64,000 nucleotides of DNA from positions 229,624 through 293,623 of the forward strand of contig NZ_BJED01000002.1 in NCBI RefSeq assembly GCF_005405485.1, given 5' to 3'. Below are positions 9,157 to 17,214 of this stretch, piece by piece; position 1 is the stretch's first letter; each line of letters opens with the position of its first letter. This DNA comes from Enterococcus hulanensis. GTDB lineage: Bacteria; Bacillota; Bacilli; Lactobacillales; Enterococcaceae. The notes under the pieces are model-generated. The model saw nothing but the letters and a program-made list of their open reading frames with translations. It ran no database searches and was not told where the DNA came from. Position numbers and translations under genes: made by a program.

Positions 9157-10605
9157 GTGACGATTCGCCAGCGGCTTTATTTTTCGAATATATTGATGAT
9201 TGTTATGCCGATCGTTTTGACCGGCATCGTTTTGGCCGGACTGTTTTTCATTTTTTCCGAGACCTTTGGCAGTGATTTTTTGAATCAATGGCAGGAAAAT
9301 GAAATTTACGCCAAGGAATATGAACACATCGAAGAGCTGCAGGAGCAGTTTGAAGCCGATAAAATCACGGAAGCTCAGTTGGAGAAAAAAATCAGTCAGC
9401 TAGCCGAAAATTTTCCCAGTGAGGATATCAGTGCCCTGCTTTATGACGAAAATCAAACGCTGCTTCAGCGAGAAGGGACTTATCAAGAGGATGAAATCGT
9501 ACGGAGCATGCTGAAAAATCCCGAGCAGTACACCCTCGTGGTCAATAAGGTGCTGCTGAATCGCTTTAATGTTGGTCGGTTTCGGATTTTACTGATTAAT
9601 CAGAATTATCATATGAATCTGGAAGAAAAGATCTTGGATAGTAAACACACGATTCTCTTTGTCGCATTAATAACAATTCTTTGTGTGATTCTTTTTGTGA
9701 TCATGACGAATTACATTTTAGCGCGCTTTATTTTTCGCCCGATCAATGAAGGCTTGAATGCCTTATTAAGCGGTGTCCAGCAGATTCGCGACGGCAACCT
9801 AGGCTGGCGGACAGAATATCAAAGCGAAGATGAATTCCGCCCGGTCGTCAACAGTCTTAATGAGATGGCCGAACGTCTGGAAACGCTGGTGAACGAACAA
9901 GAAAAGAATGACGAGAATCGCAAAGAACTGATCGCGGGCATTTCTCACGATCTGCGAACCCCGTTGACTGCTGTTAAGGCATATGTGGAAGGGCTGGAAA
10001 AGGGTGTCGCAACGACGCCTGCGATGCGGAATAAGTATTTACAAACCCTCACGAAAAAAACAGATGAACTGACTCATTTAGTCGATCAGCTGTTTCTTTT
10101 TTCCAAGATTGATCTGGGAGATTTCGCTTTACGGATTCAAACCGTCAATATCGGTAAATACTTGGCTGAATTGATTGCGGGGATTACGGATGAATATCAG
10201 GAACGCGGCTTGATCATTCTGTTGGGTGTCCATTCGTTTCAAACGCAGGTCGAAATCGATCCTGAACAGCTGCGTAATGTGATCATCAATATTGTTGAAA
10301 ACACCTTAAAATATGGCGCGCCGACAGACAATCAGCTGTTGATCGAACAATATGAGCAATCAGAACAGGTGGTTATCACCTTTAGCGACAACGGTCCGGG
10401 TGTGCCTGAAGCGCAGCAGGAAAAGCTGTTTGATGTTTTCTATCGGGGAGATCAAGCTCGAACACAGCCGGGAAAAGGCAGCGGATTAGGTCTGGCGATC
10501 GCTCGGCGGGTAGTTGAAAGTCAGGCGGGAACGATCGAAGCGCGGACGTCATCAAGCGGCGGTCTGCAAATAAGGATTCATTTGCCGATTGCACTAAAAG
10601 AATAA
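9157..10605 (+). CDS. Sensor histidine kinase, two-TM HAMP type
   Basis: This is a 482-residue membrane kinase. It has TM1 (about 12-34), an extracytoplasmic sensor of about 130 residues with a coiled-coil-like Glu/Gln-rich stretch, TM2 (about 165-188), HAMP (about 190-245), and an H-box with His264 in GISHDLRTPLTAV. The ATPase domain has an N-box NIVENTLKYG, G1 DNGPGVPE and G2 GKGSGLGLAI. The start is GTG after GACGAGGTGAC. It partners the response regulator 45 bases downstream. The signal is unknown. The divergent P-type ATPase is a possible target because the two share a 193-base promoter region, but this is inference. Confidence 0.9.
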   Translation: MTIRQRLYFSNILMIVMPIVLTGIVLAGLFFIFSETFGSDFLNQWQENEIYAKEYEHIEELQEQFEADKITEAQLEKKISQLAENFPSEDISALLYDENQTLLQREGTYQEDEIVRSMLKNPEQYTLVVNKVLLNRFNVGRFRILLINQNYHMNLEEKILDSKHTILFVALITILCVILFVIMTNYILARFIFRPINEGLNALLSGVQQIRDGNLGWRTEYQSEDEFRPVVNSLNEMAERLETLVNEQEKNDENRKELIAGISHDLRTPLTAVKAYVEGLEKGVATTPAMRNKYLQTLTKKTDELTHLVDQLFLFSKIDLGDFALRIQTVNIGKYLAELIAGITDEYQERGLIILLGVHSFQTQVEIDPEQLRNVIINIVENTLKYGAPTDNQLLIEQYEQSEQVVITFSDNGPGVPEAQQEKLFDVFYRGDQARTQPGKGSGLGLAIARRVVESQAGTIEARTSSSGGLQIRIHLPIALKE

Positions 10606-10650
10606 GTCCGAATATAAATAGTAAAAAAGGATTTGAGGGGAATAGCAGCC

Positions 10651-11346
10651 ATGAAGAATATTTTGATCATTGAAGACGATGAGGCGATTGCGGATATTGT
10701 GCAGGACTTTTTAACGATCAACGGCTTTGAAAGCACCATCGTTCATGATGGGACCGCCGGCTTGGCCGCGGCTTTGACCAAAGAATATGATTTGATTTTG
10801 CTGGATGTGATGCTGCCGGGAATGGATGGGATCGAGGTTCTAAAGAAAATTCGCAGCGAACTTTTGGTGCCGATCCTCTTAGTAACCGCTAAAAATGAGG
10901 AGCTCGATAAATTACGCGGTCTGGGACTTGGCGCGGATGACTACATCAGCAAGCCGTTTTCGCCGACAGAATTAGTCGCTCGCGTCCGGGCCAACCTTGC
11001 GCAGTTTGAACGTTTAAACAAGCAGGAGGCGGCCGCGCCCAAGGAACACACAATCGGCACAGGCGACATCGTGATCCAGCCGCAAGCAATGAAGGTCTTT
11101 GTGGGAGGAAAAGAAGTGGCAATGAAGCATAAGGAATTTGAGCTGCTGCTGTTTTTGATGGAGAATATCCAGCATGTTTTCAGCAAAGAGGAGCTCTATG
11201 AAACAATCTGGGGAATGGAATCCATCGGAGAGATTCGCACGGTAGCGGTCCACATCAATCGTCTGCGAGAAAAAATCGAAGAGAATCCTTCAGAGCCGAC
11301 TCATATCCAAACCGTGTGGGGCGCCGGGTATCGATTCGTACCATAA
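10651..11346 (+). CDS. OmpR/PhoB-family response regulator
   Basis: This 231-residue regulator has a receiver domain (acidic pocket Glu8/Asp9/Asp10, phospho-acceptor Asp52 in LLDVMLPGMDG, Lys101 in YISKPFSP) and a C-terminal winged helix (about 135-231) ending in HIQTVWGAGYRFVP. An in-frame TTG at 10633 is possible, but ATG 10651 follows GAGGGGAA and begins at the usual first residue of the family. It pairs with the upstream kinase and is closed by the terminator at 11354. Confidence 0.92.
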   Translation: MKNILIIEDDEAIADIVQDFLTINGFESTIVHDGTAGLAAALTKEYDLILLDVMLPGMDGIEVLKKIRSELLVPILLVTAKNEELDKLRGLGLGADDYISKPFSPTELVARVRANLAQFERLNKQEAAAPKEHTIGTGDIVIQPQAMKVFVGGKEVAMKHKEFELLLFLMENIQHVFSKEELYETIWGMESIGEIRTVAVHINRLREKIEENPSEPTHIQTVWGAGYRFVP

Positions 11347-11353
11347 ATACGCG

Positions 11354-11380
11354 ACTTGGTTCAATGAGCCAAGTTTTTTT
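11354..11380 (+). terminator. Intrinsic terminator after the two-component genes
   Basis: ACTTGGTTC pairs with GAGCCAAGT (one G-U pair) across a short loop and is followed by TTTTTTT. Confidence 0.85.
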
Positions 11381-11455
11381 GTTATCGTCGCGACGTTAAT
11401 TTGCTATAATCGACATGCTTACCAATGTTGCGATAAACAAGAGGGAGGGACAAGG

Positions 11456-12028
11456 ATGAAAGAAATCATTGAGGAAATCAAGGCATACGTTCCATTTACC
11501 AAAGAAGAAGCGGCGGATAAAAAGCTGTTTTTAGACAAGCTGCAATTTCAAGAGCATTTACTGACGCGAGAAAACACAGACTATCACTTTTCTTCATCGG
11601 CTTGGGTCGTTAATCCGACGTATGACAAGGTGTTGATGGTTTACCATAATATTTATCAATCCTATTCTTGGACGGGCGGTCATGCGGATGGCTGCGGCGA
11701 TCTTTTACAGGTCGTTAAAAAGGAATTGGAAGAGGAGACAGGACTCAAGGAATATCGATTACTGCATGAGGGCTTGTTTGCCTTTGATATTTTACCAGTC
11801 CATGATCATTACAAAAAAGGGCAGTTTATTAAGGAGCATTATCATATTAATACGACCTATCTTTTTATGGCGCCGGAAGATCAGGCGCTGCAGGTTAAGG
11901 AAGACGAGAACAGTGATGTGAAATGGATCGATGTTACGGCTATTGACCAGGCCGTTGCAGAAGAAGAAATGCGCCCGTATTATCATAAAATGATCGAAAA
12001 GGCACTGTTGCTGAAAAAGCAGCCTTAG
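11456..12028 (+). CDS. NUDIX hydrolase family protein
   Basis: This 190-residue protein has a NUDIX box around residues 74-97 (GGHADGCGDLLQVVKKELEEETG). The EExxGxx core is intact, and Lys replaces the usual Arg before ELEEE. The preceding strands (AWVVNPTYDKVLMVYH) fit the fold. NUDIX enzymes hydrolyse nucleoside diphosphates linked to another group, and the substrate here is not predictable. It has its own AGAGGGAGGGA ribosome site and appears monocistronic, lying between the regulator pair and a LysR gene. Confidence 0.82.
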   Translation: MKEIIEEIKAYVPFTKEEAADKKLFLDKLQFQEHLLTRENTDYHFSSSAWVVNPTYDKVLMVYHNIYQSYSWTGGHADGCGDLLQVVKKELEEETGLKEYRLLHEGLFAFDILPVHDHYKKGQFIKEHYHINTTYLFMAPEDQALQVKEDENSDVKWIDVTAIDQAVAEEEMRPYYHKMIEKALLLKKQP

Positions 12029-12095
12029 CAGGTTCATTCATTTTACGATATACTATTCCTAAATGGAATATAAAAGCATGCATGGGAGTGAGACG

Positions 12096-12971
12096 ATGGA
12101 TCAGCAGAAATTGCAGCTGTTTCTTGATTTGACGGAAACCTTGAACTATACAGAAACGGCCGAGCGGAACTATATGACGCAGGGAAATGTTTCGAAGAAA
12201 ATCAGCGCACTGGAAAAAGAGCTGCAGGTACCGCTCTTTGACCGCAGCAATCGTCAGATTCGACTGACAGAGGAAGGCCAGCTGCTATTGCCGAATATCA
12301 GAAGAATTGTCCGAGATTATCAGAGCTTGGCGGATACCTTAACCGAATATCGTGAGAAGAAAGAGCGGGTGCTGACCGTTCATACGATCCCGACGATGCC
12401 GAATTATTTGGGCTTTGATCTATTAACGATCTTTTTGAAGCAGCATCCCGAGATTCATCTGAATTTAAAGGAATCCGAAGCGATGGCGCTGGGGGACTTT
12501 GAAATTGAAAAGAATACGGTCTATTTCTTCCGCTCATTAAAGGAGCAGGCGGGGAAAAATGCTATTAATACTGAAAAGGATCGCTTTGTAGCGGTCGTGC
12601 CGAAGAGTCATCCGTTAGCGGCAAAGGCAACGATCCCGCTTGCAGAACTGGCGGAGGAAAACTTTTTGCTATTGGGCTTGCCCTCCAGTCCGTATTATTC
12701 CGTGGAGGAGCTTTGCCGCGAAGCCGGCTTTGTTCCTAAAATTGACTATCAGGGAACGCGGATCGACTTGATTTTACGCATGGTCGAGGAAGGTTTAGGC
12801 GTCTCGCTGATCATGGAAAAGTCGTTAGGCAGCTCGTTGTCTAAGGAATTAGTCGTTCGTGGCATTGAGCCGACTAAAGAAAGCTTTTTGAATTTTTATC
12901 TATCGGAAGCCGCCGATGCGCCTGCGCCGAAGGAATTCTTCAAATTTTTACAAGCTAATATTCCAAACTAG
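12096..12971 (+). CDS. LysR-family transcriptional regulator, probable activator of the decarboxylase operon
   Basis: This is a 291-residue LysR regulator with an N-terminal winged helix (FLDLTETLNYTETAERNYMTQGNVSKKISALEKELQVPLFDR-like, about residues 9-50) and a periplasmic-binding-like effector domain (about 90-290). The start at 12096 follows GGGAGTGAG, and the alternative ATG at 12063 lacks a site and would add residues not typical of the family. It lies in the same direction just upstream of a UbiD/UbiX operon, as in lactobacilli gallate and hydroxybenzoate decarboxylase loci where LysR proteins respond to the aromatic acid. Confidence 0.87.
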   Translation: MDQQKLQLFLDLTETLNYTETAERNYMTQGNVSKKISALEKELQVPLFDRSNRQIRLTEEGQLLLPNIRRIVRDYQSLADTLTEYREKKERVLTVHTIPTMPNYLGFDLLTIFLKQHPEIHLNLKESEAMALGDFEIEKNTVYFFRSLKEQAGKNAINTEKDRFVAVVPKSHPLAAKATIPLAELAEENFLLLGLPSSPYYSVEELCREAGFVPKIDYQGTRIDLILRMVEEGLGVSLIMEKSLGSSLSKELVVRGIEPTKESFLNFYLSEAADAPAPKEFFKFLQANIPN

Positions 12972-12994
12972 AATAGTATCGTATGAAAGCCGAA

Positions 12995-13050
12995 TTGTAT
13001 TGCGTCATGGATGAGCCTAAGCTTAGCTTATGAACATGACAACAATACAA
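12995..13050 (+). promoter_or_regulatory. Long inverted repeat immediately upstream of the ubiD-like gene
   Basis: TTGTATTG-c-GTCATG (12995-13009) is the mirror complement of CATGAC-aa-CAATACAA (13035-13050). These are 14 paired bases per arm around a 25-base centre that itself holds the near-palindrome AAGCTTAGCTT. The right arm ends against the ribosome site AAGGAGG of the ubiD-like gene. It could be a LysR-type operator or an RNA hairpin affecting initiation. Confidence 0.65.
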
Positions 13051-13063
13051 GGAGGCTTTTTTT

Positions 13064-14527
13064 ATGTATGATTTGCGAAAAGTTTTAGCTGAATTAAAGG
13101 AAATGCCGGGAGAATACCATGAAACGGATGTGGCAGTCGATCCCCATGCGGAATTATCCGGTGTTTACCGCTATATCGGAGCAGGCGGAACGGTTCAACG
13201 GCCGACCAAAGAAGGACCTGCCATGATGTTTAACAACGTCAAAGGCTTTCCTGATACACGCGTATTGATCGGAATTATCGCTAGTCGTGACCGCGTGGGG
13301 AAAATCCTGCACCATGATCCGAAGCATTTAGGCCGATTATTGAAGGATTCAGTGCAAAATCCAGTCAAGCCGGTGAAAGTTTCAAAGGCTGAGGCTCCGG
13401 CGCAGGAAGTCGTTCATTTGGCGAGCGATGAAGGCTTTGATATTCGCAAAATTCTAGCGGCACCAACGAATACAGAATATGATGCCGGACCATACATCAC
13501 GATGGGTGTAGTTTATGGCTCTGATCCTAATAAAACCATGAGTGATGTGACGATTCACCGGATGGTCTTAGAAGACGAAGACACGATCGGCATGTATATC
13601 ATGCCCGGCGGTCGCCATATCGGCCATTTCCAAAAACAATACGAAGCGTTGAATCAGCCAATGCCGATCACGATCAATATCGGGCTGGACCCGGCGATTT
13701 CCATCGGAACGACCTTTGAGCCGCCTACCACACCGCTTGGCTATAACGAATTATGGGTGGCGGGTGCTTTGCGTCAAGAACCTGTTCAATTAGTCGACGG
13801 CGTGGCAGTCGATGAAGTCGGGATCGCCCGCTCGGAATTTATTATTGAAGCCGAGATTTTACCCCATCAAACGATCCAAGAGGATATCAACACCAACACT
13901 GGTAAAGCGATGCCGGAATTTCCCGGATACAACGGCGATGCGAATCCGGCAGTCAATGTGGTGAAGGTCAAAGCGATCACCCATCGCAAAGACCGTCCGA
14001 TCATGCAGACAACGATCGGTCCTTCCGAAGAACATGTGTCGATGGCGGGGATTCCGACTGAGGCCAGCATTTTAGATTTAGTCGACAAGGCGATTCCCGG
14101 AAAAGTCACCAACGTTTACAATCCACCAGCAGGCGGCGGGAAGTTAATGTCGATTTTACAGATTCACAAGGAAACGGAAGCAGATGAAGGGATTCAGCGT
14201 CAAGCGGCGATTTTGGCCCTGTCAGCCTTTAAGGAATTAAAGACCGTTATCTTAGTAGATGATGATGTCGATATTTTTGATATGAATGATGTGATGTGGA
14301 CCTTGAATACCCGTTTCCAAGGTGATCAGGACATTATTGTGCTGCCGGGCATGCGGAATCATCCATTGGACCCGTCCGAACGGCCGGAATATAATCCAAC
14401 CTCGATTCGCTTCCGCGGCATGAGCAGCAAAACGATCTTAGACGGCACGGTTCCTTTTGATTTGAAGGATGATTTTATTCGGGCAGAATTCAAAGAAGTG
14501 GCGGATTGGGAAAAATATTTGAAGTAG
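13064..14527 (+). CDS. lpdC: UbiD-family decarboxylase, probable aromatic (gallate/hydroxybenzoate) acid decarboxylase catalytic subunit
   Basis: This 487-residue enzyme belongs to the prenylated-FMN-dependent UbiD family. Recognisable blocks are HRM at 165-167, IMPGGRHIGHF at 179-189, NIGLDPAISIGTTFEPP near 205-221, and the acidic SEFIIEAEILP stretch (257-267), which supplies the glutamates of the catalytic Glu-Arg-Glu network. Length matches LpdC of lactobacilli. UbiX (9 bases downstream) supplies the modified flavin. The LysR gene upstream suggests induction by phenolic acids. The precise substrate is inferred only from the LpdBCD-like gene set. Confidence 0.83.
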   Translation: MYDLRKVLAELKEMPGEYHETDVAVDPHAELSGVYRYIGAGGTVQRPTKEGPAMMFNNVKGFPDTRVLIGIIASRDRVGKILHHDPKHLGRLLKDSVQNPVKPVKVSKAEAPAQEVVHLASDEGFDIRKILAAPTNTEYDAGPYITMGVVYGSDPNKTMSDVTIHRMVLEDEDTIGMYIMPGGRHIGHFQKQYEALNQPMPITINIGLDPAISIGTTFEPPTTPLGYNELWVAGALRQEPVQLVDGVAVDEVGIARSEFIIEAEILPHQTIQEDINTNTGKAMPEFPGYNGDANPAVNVVKVKAITHRKDRPIMQTTIGPSEEHVSMAGIPTEASILDLVDKAIPGKVTNVYNPPAGGGKLMSILQIHKETEADEGIQRQAAILALSAFKELKTVILVDDDVDIFDMNDVMWTLNTRFQGDQDIIVLPGMRNHPLDPSERPEYNPTSIRFRGMSSKTILDGTVPFDLKDDFIRAEFKEVADWEKYLK

Positions 14528-14536
14528 GTGAAGCAG

Positions 14537-15106
14537 ATGAAAAAGCGTATCGTTATTGGAATCAGCGGAGCATCGGGGATTATTTACGCCATCGATCTGA
14601 TCAAGCGCCTGAAGGACGATCCCACGATCGAAACCCATGGGATCATCAGTGATTGGGCGAAACAAAATTTGAAGCTGGAATCAGATCTGAGCTTGCAGGA
14701 GCTGGAGGGAATGCTGGATTATCATTACAGCAACCGTGATCTAGGTGCGGCAGTGGCCAGCGGGTCGTTTTTAACGGATGGCATGGTGATTGTACCGGCA
14801 AGCATGAAAACAGTCGCCGGTATTTCGATGGGGTTTGGCGACAGCCTGATCTCTCGAGCAGCGGATGTGACCTTGAAGGAACAAAGAAAACTGATTTTAG
14901 TTCCGCGGGAGACGCCGCTGAACGCGATTCATTTAGAGAATCTAACTAAACTAGCGCGGTTGGGCGTCCAAATCATTCCGCCGGTCCCAGCATTTTACAG
15001 CCAGCCAAAGACGATCGACGATATCGTAGCCCATCAGTCGATGAAATTGATGGATGCTTTAGGGATCGAAAACCACGTCTCGGGACGGTGGAAAGAGCAT
15101 GAGTAA
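14537..15106 (+). CDS. lpdB: UbiX-family flavin prenyltransferase
   Basis: This 189-residue enzyme makes prenylated FMN for the UbiD partner. The FMN-binding GISGASG motif is at residues 8-14, with VPASMKTVAGISMGFGDSLISRAADVTLKE and LVPRETPLNAIHLENL giving the family core. ATG 14537 with AGGTGA just upstream is preferred to the GTG at 14528, since the motif spacing then matches the family. It overlaps the next gene by 8 bases, indicating coupled translation. Confidence 0.9.
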   Translation: MKKRIVIGISGASGIIYAIDLIKRLKDDPTIETHGIISDWAKQNLKLESDLSLQELEGMLDYHYSNRDLGAAVASGSFLTDGMVIVPASMKTVAGISMGFGDSLISRAADVTLKEQRKLILVPRETPLNAIHLENLTKLARLGVQIIPPVPAFYSQPKTIDDIVAHQSMKLMDALGIENHVSGRWKEHE

Positions 15107-15488
15107 AACCTTTACTAGTAAGCAAGCCGACTATGCGATCACGTTGCGGGCTGAATGGATCGGCAACGATTTGTTCCTGTGCCTTTTCGGCGGAGACACA
15201 CCTCATATTGGTACGGTGACTACCTTTTCAAGTGAGACGGAAAAGCACGTCCAACGCTTTCCCAGTCATGATGGGCGTTTTCATAAAGATGATGTCTTGG
15301 CGGAACTGCTGCTAAAACAGATCGCGGCTGAATTACCGGGCAACTGTGTCATCACGGCCGGTGTGCATGTGGATCATATCTCCAAAGAACAGATCGAAGC
15401 AGCGTTTTCCATGACCGCAGAACTTGCGGAAGCACTCAAGCTTTGGCTTTTAAAGCACACATTAGCGAAAGAACCGCTTTATAAATAA
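15099..15488 (+). CDS. lpdD: LpdD-like accessory protein of the UbiD decarboxylase operon
   Basis: This is a 129-residue soluble protein with no membrane segment. Its position after UbiX, its size, and segments such as GGDTPHIGTVTTF and HDGRFHKDDVLAELLLKQIAAELPGNCVITAGVHVDHIS match the LpdD-type small subunit of lactobacilli decarboxylase clusters, which has been annotated as a prenylated-flavin chaperone. I recognise it mainly from gene context and the His/Asp-rich core. Its start overlaps the UbiX stop by 8 bases, and a terminator follows. Confidence 0.6.
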   Translation: MSKTFTSKQADYAITLRAEWIGNDLFLCLFGGDTPHIGTVTTFSSETEKHVQRFPSHDGRFHKDDVLAELLLKQIAAELPGNCVITAGVHVDHISKEQIEAAFSMTAELAEALKLWLLKHTLAKEPLYK

Positions 15489-15495
15489 GCAAAAC

Positions 15496-15527
15496 GAACT
15501 GTCTAGCGGATGCTGGGCAGTTTTTTT
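15496..15527 (+). terminator. Intrinsic terminator of the decarboxylase operon
   Basis: AACTGTC and GGCAGTT form an imperfect stem followed by TTTTTTT, 8 bases after the stop codon. Confidence 0.75.
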
Positions 15528-15599
15528 GCAGAAATGTGACATATGTCCTAATTGTTTTTTCGGAAGGGCAATAGAATAAGGGCATAGGAGGTGCTGAAA

Positions 15600-15809
15600 A
15601 TGATGATCCTTATTCTATTGATCCTGATGATCGCTATGTTTATGAGCGTTAGAAGAAAGCAAAAGGTCCAAGCTCAAGCACGCTACTGGGAACGCATCAA
15701 CGAATTTGAAGCCCAACGAAAAGAACAAATCTTAGCGACTGCCATCAAGCTGGAGCGGCGTAAAACGGCGGATTCCAGCATTGAGAAAAAGTGGCAGCGG
15801 GCTAGTTAA
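15600..15809 (+). CDS. Small single-pass membrane protein of unknown function
   Basis: A 69-residue protein with an N-terminal hydrophobic segment (MMILILLILMIAMFMSV), then a strongly charged Arg/Lys/Glu-rich helix (KQKVQAQARYWERINEFEAQRKEQI). ATG 15600 sits 7 bases after a perfect AGGAGGT, so translation is likely. It is an isolated gene, and I do not recognise the family. Confidence 0.6.
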   Translation: MMILILLILMIAMFMSVRRKQKVQAQARYWERINEFEAQRKEQILATAIKLERRKTADSSIEKKWQRAS

Positions 15810-15898
15810 GTAATTTTTGATCTATTTTTGATCTGACGGATGTCATTTGTTTAAGCTTTCAGTTAAAATGGTTGAAAACGACAAAGGATAATCAGCAG

Positions 15899-16372
15899 AT
15901 GATGAACTACGAACTGAAAGAATTGCCGGATTTTTCCGTGATCGGTATAGAGCAGGAATTGACGAGGCAAAAAAGCAAGAATCTTGAACGCTGCATAGCA
16001 TTTTGGCCAGCCTTCAATCACCAGCTGAAAAATCATCGCCTGAGTCAACAAAAGGGCAGCTGGACAAAGTTTGCTTTTATGGAGCGACGTGAAGGGCGGC
16101 TGTATTACTATTGCGCGATCCCGCGCCCTGCGAGTCTGCCGGCGGATTTTCTGGTAAAGGAGATACCTGCGGGGAAATATTTGGTGGTGGCACATCAAGG
16201 GGCAATGGACCAAATCTATGCGGCATATGAAGAAATTTATCAAGTGCTTATTCCGAAGCTGGGACTGACCCTCGCACAGCGGGATTTTTTGCACTTTGAG
16301 AAATACGGAGCCCAATTTCATTGGAATCGAGCCGACTCGATCATTGAGATCTGGGTTCCGATTAAGGCTTAG
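15899..16372 (+). CDS. Stand-alone GyrI-like (AraC effector-binding) domain protein
   Basis: This is a protein of about 157 residues made of a single GyrI/SHV2-type small-molecule-binding domain. It opens MNYELKELPDFSVIGIE and ends RADSIIEIWVPIKA, the typical first and last strands, with FLVKEIPAGKYLVVAHQG in the middle. Starts at 15899 or 15902 are both possible after AAAGGATAA, and an upstream TTG at 15872 is less likely. Such proteins bind hydrophobic cations or toxins. No DNA-binding domain is present, unlike the protein encoded at 5756. Confidence 0.75.
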   Translation: MMNYELKELPDFSVIGIEQELTRQKSKNLERCIAFWPAFNHQLKNHRLSQQKGSWTKFAFMERREGRLYYYCAIPRPASLPADFLVKEIPAGKYLVVAHQGAMDQIYAAYEEIYQVLIPKLGLTLAQRDFLHFEKYGAQFHWNRADSIIEIWVPIKA

Positions 16373-16396
16373 AACACTCGAGGGAGTGTTTTTTTT
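16373..16396 (+). terminator. Intrinsic terminator
   Basis: AACACTC pairs with GAGTGTT and is followed by a run of eight T, directly after the stop codon of the GyrI-like gene. Confidence 0.88.
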
Positions 16397-16455
16397 GTGG
16401 GCTTTATTGTCACGGAGGGGCTTTTCTCGTATAGTTTAGTGAAGGGGTGATGTAA

Positions 16456-17214
16456 ATGATTGAATTAATTGGTGTAACCAAAGTTTATGGAGATAAAAAA
16501 GCGCTGGATAATTTGAGCTTAACGATCAAAGACGGCGAGATTTTCGGTTTTTTAGGGCACAATGGTGCGGGAAAATCGACGACGATAAAAAGTTTAGTCA
16601 GCATTATTGAACCGACGAATGGTGAAATTCTCTTTGATGGCAAGAACATGAAGGAGGATCGGCTGGGGATCAAAAAGAAGATCGCCTACGTGCCGGATTC
16701 GCCAGATATGTTTTTGCAGCTGACGGCCAATGAATACTGGGACTTGATCTCAGCGGCCTATGAATTGAAGGGGCAGGAACAACGGCGGCAGGAGCTGATC
16801 GAATTGTTTGATCTCGTGGGTCACGAGGACGAAACGCTGGAAAGCTTCTCTCATGGGATGCGGCAGAAAACGATCATCATCGGGGCGCTGCTGCCTGATC
16901 CGGATATTTGGATCTTGGATGAACCGCTGCAGGGCTTGGACCCGCAGGCCGCATTTGATTTGAAGGAAATGATCAAGCGTCATGCGGAAAAGGGTAAAAC
17001 GGTGATTTTTTCTACCCACGTTTTAGACACCGCGCAGCAATTATGCGATGAGCTGGCGATCTTGAAAAAAGGCGAGCTGATCTACAATGGCTCGGTGGAC
17101 AATCTGCTGCAAGATTACCCGAATGAATCGCTGGAAAGCGTCTACCTCAAGATGGCGGGACGGCAAGCGGACGGTGATCTGATTTCAGAGATTGAGGAGG
17201 ATGCTCATGAATAG
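16456..17214 (+). CDS. ABC transporter ATP-binding protein (exporter type)
   Basis: This 252-residue ATPase has Walker A GHNGAGKST (34-42), a degenerate signature region SFSHGMRQK, and Walker B IWILDEPLQGLD. The SHGM signature and C-terminal extension are usual in ABC-2 exporter ATPases of Firmicutes. Its stop overlaps the following permease gene by 8 bases, so the two form one transporter. The substrate is unknown. Confidence 0.88.
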   Translation: MIELIGVTKVYGDKKALDNLSLTIKDGEIFGFLGHNGAGKSTTIKSLVSIIEPTNGEILFDGKNMKEDRLGIKKKIAYVPDSPDMFLQLTANEYWDLISAAYELKGQEQRRQELIELFDLVGHEDETLESFSHGMRQKTIIIGALLPDPDIWILDEPLQGLDPQAAFDLKEMIKRHAEKGKTVIFSTHVLDTAQQLCDELAILKKGELIYNGSVDNLLQDYPNESLESVYLKMAGRQADGDLISEIEEDAHE

